A stretch of 64,000 nt of DNA from JAVHYG01 sp040390025 (GTDB lineage: Bacteria > Pseudomonadota > Gammaproteobacteria > Diplorickettsiales > Diplorickettsiaceae). The notes below the pieces were generated by a model. The model ran no database searches. It had not been told where the DNA came from and saw nothing but the letters and a program-made list of their open reading frames with translations. Position 1 is the first letter of the stretch. Each line of letters begins with the position of its first letter. Shown here piece after piece: positions 62,478 to 64,000 of the stretch. A program made the translations under genes and the position numbers. Location of the stretch: the NCBI GenBank assembly GCA_040390025.1, contig JAZJZD010000017.1, positions 22,149 through 86,148 of the forward strand, given 5' to 3'.

Positions 62478-63619
62478 CTCACCTTACGCAGTTGAGTTCA
62501 TAATCCGAAGTTGTTGTAACATTAATTGATTAGCCTTAAGAAGTAACTTATGTTTAATAGCAAAGTGGTTCATTGAGGTTTTAATTTTAAGCAATTCCAA
62601 CTTACAAAATGCAATAACAGAAGCAAAAATATGGTTGCATTGAGTGCGTATAGTTTTGGTAGGTGATTTAGATAAACTAGCATTTTGTTTAATAGATTTA
62701 TGAAACTCTTCAATTTTCCACCGTTTTTGTTAGACTTTGTAGAGGCGGTCAGCGTCAATGGACAAATCGTTCGTGACAAGATAAAGCGTTCCTGTTCGTC
62801 CGTCTTCGTTTGTGAAGACTTTTTTGAGTAATTTAACGGGAAAAGCAAGATCTTTAAGATAGACGGTGTGGCAATCACTGTCTTTCCACGCGAGTGAATT
62901 GAGCTGTTGAAATTGACCGTTTTTTGCTTGATGGCGTGTAAGTGCCACGCAGCGATTAGATTTAATACTGAGAATAAAGAACTTTTTTAGTTTTTTGTGA
63001 ATGAACTTCATATTTTCTTTTGAGCCAAACTAGTTATCGGCTAGCACATAGTCAAATAAGATATGGTTAGTAACTGCTTGTTGGATGAGGGCACGAAATA
63101 ATTCATTTTTACTAATGGACGCTTTTCTTTTTTGTTTTCGCGTCTCTAAATCAGAATAAAGAATATCTTTTTTTATTATTTCATAGCCAATAGGAAGAGC
63201 CATATCGTCATAGCGCTAAACAGGAAAGCAAGTTAATTCCCTTCACGTGCCGATGTTTAGCGTGCGAATAATGCCAACAATTAACCGCATTTTCATCTGT
63301 ATAGTTTTTTTCTGAGATCGTGTCACCCAACACCAATACACCGTCTTTTGATTTTTCATGACAACGTAGGGGTTCTTTTATGTAGTCCCACATATTTTTA
63401 GCGTTGTAATCTGCTGCACGTAAAAAACGGATAATCTGGTCATGACTCACTTCTCCATCCAAAATAGAAGCTAGCCCCGTTGCCGTCGCATAATGTCCCT
63501 GGCTTATCAAGTAATCGCTATAAAGATCAAGTAGCTTTTTATTCATTGTTTTGTCCTTTTATAGGTAACAAAACATATACTCTTTTTTTGCCTAGTCAAC
63601 TACCTCTGCGTAAGGTGAG
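62478..63619. mobile_element. IS4-type insertion sequence, degenerate
   Basis: Terminal inverted repeats CTCACCTTACGCAG (62478-62491) and CTGCGTAAGGTGAG (63606-63619) match perfectly and bound a 1142-bp element that carries a transposase remnant. No clear target-site duplication is seen in the flanks. The transposase stop codon lies inside the left repeat. Confidence 0.8.
62484..63546 (-). pseudogene. IS4-family transposase pseudogene
   Basis: Reading the minus strand gives a ~354-codon transposase broken by one frameshift near 63208 and two stops: a TAG in LADN*FGSKENM, where Trp is expected, and a TAA in LYKV*QKRWKIEEF. First DDE aspartate is in VLVLGDTISEK and the second in VLADN. The YREK signature region (the Tyr now a stop, QKRWKIEEFHKSIKQ) gives the IS4 assignment. 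It cannot make an active enzyme. Confidence 0.8.
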
Positions 63620-63626
63620 CAATTAA

Positions 63627-63773
63627 TTGACTGATGCGGTATATTTGAAAAAAGTTGCGAAGCGTCCTACCTTTCACGAGATTCGTTCATTAGGAATTAA
63701 GCAGTATGAAAATCGTGGGATTGACGCACAAGCACTGGCAGGTCATAAAACAAGAGGGCTCTCCCCCATTTAA
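63627..63773 (+). pseudogene. Tyrosine integrase, C-terminal catalytic fragment
   Basis: The frame encodes PTFHEIRSLGIKQYENRG and AQALAGHKT, the HxxR and GH[K] catalytic segments of tyrosine recombinases. It then diverges before the catalytic tyrosine. It is in the same orientation as the N-terminal piece at 59708-60145. It begins immediately after the IS right end. Confidence 0.75.
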
Positions 63774-63906
63774 GGGGGCAAATTAATCGCATAGAATTAT
63801 CTTAAGTTGTTGAAAAAACCAAGATAAAAGAGATTAAGATGCCCCCTAAAGTGGGAAAGACCCGAGTAAGGGGAGCTGCTAACTGATTGATTTTACTTGA
63901 TTTTCC

Positions 63907-63951
63907 TGGTGGCCGAAGGTGGAATCGAACCACCGACACAAAGATTTTCAG
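63907..63951 (-). tRNA. tRNA-Phe 3' fragment (attachment-site remnant)
   Basis: The minus strand reads CTGAAAATCTTTGTGTCGGT, then GGTTCGATTCC and GGCCACCA: the anticodon loop (GAA), variable loop, T-arm and acceptor 3' end with encoded CCA. The 5' half (acceptor 5' strand, D-arm, 5' anticodon stem) is absent: the bases before the loop do not pair. Such half genes are typical attachment-site copies left by integration into a tRNA gene. Confidence 0.75.
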
Positions 63952-64000
63952 GCATGCACTTGAAACGTAAGTAATTGAAAAAAGAACAATTTTAACTGTG

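Noticed and set aside
62570..62878. Minus-strand ORF of 102 codons
   Set aside because: It is a different frame from the transposase; the true frame through this region is broken by a stop but carries the IS4 YREK signature.
63907..63951. Complete tRNA-Phe gene
   Set aside because: The 5' half is missing and the bases before the anticodon loop do not form the 5' stem.

Overview
The window is about 64 kb of AT-rich DNA from a gammaproteobacterium. The housekeeping set (RpoH, IspG, RecJ, DusA, MurE/MurF/MraY, HflD, FeoABC, OpdA), many ankyrin or eukaryote-like proteins and a mobile-element edge suggest an intracellular member of the Legionellales, close to the Coxiella / Rickettsiella / Diplorickettsia group. 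That placement is an inference from gene content and family resemblance; there is no rRNA gene here to confirm it.

Layout. 1-11 kb: the end of a QEGLA/MATCAP-type metallo-carboxypeptidase gene, then two paralogous membrane proteins of unknown function that share a duplicated 3' segment, and a 1681-residue protein with a collagenase-like HExxH zinc site, one or two ankyrin units and a membrane helix. 11-20 kb: housekeeping genes (endonuclease III relative, DUF3579, CYTH, a 56-residue ORF, rpoH, ispG, L,D-transpeptidase, Mth938-like protein, recJ, a small exported protein, dusA). 20-25 kb: three large proteins of unknown function. 25-34 kb: feoABC behind a Fur-type site, murE, a GT4 glycosyltransferase on the opposite strand, murF, mraY and hflD. 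34-50 kb: an accessory block with a Ser/Thr kinase, a YopT/C58-like putative cysteine protease, an adenylation-carrier-reductase enzyme split into two overlapping ORFs, an ankyrin protein, a possible ATP-grasp protein, an FAD oxidoreductase and a hybrid histidine kinase. 50-57 kb: a coiled-coil protein and a 1964-residue ankyrin/membrane protein. 57-64 kb: OpdA, then debris of an integrated element: both ends of a broken tyrosine integrase, a phage capsid gene, a capsid-neighbour/Rpn chimera, a decayed IS4-type insertion sequence with matching terminal repeats, and a 3' fragment of tRNA-Phe.

The main observation joins the unknown genes. Seven of them have, about 40-140 bases before the start codon, a direct repeat TTAAN-N6-TTAAN with an 11-base period. 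This is the arrangement known for PmrA boxes that control Dot/Icm type IVB effectors in Legionella and Coxiella. Two more genes have a one-mismatch version. Several of the large unknown proteins also end in a similar short tail, Asn then one or two residues, then Phe/Leu-Arg. Together these suggest a co-regulated set of secreted effectors, most without a recognisable family.
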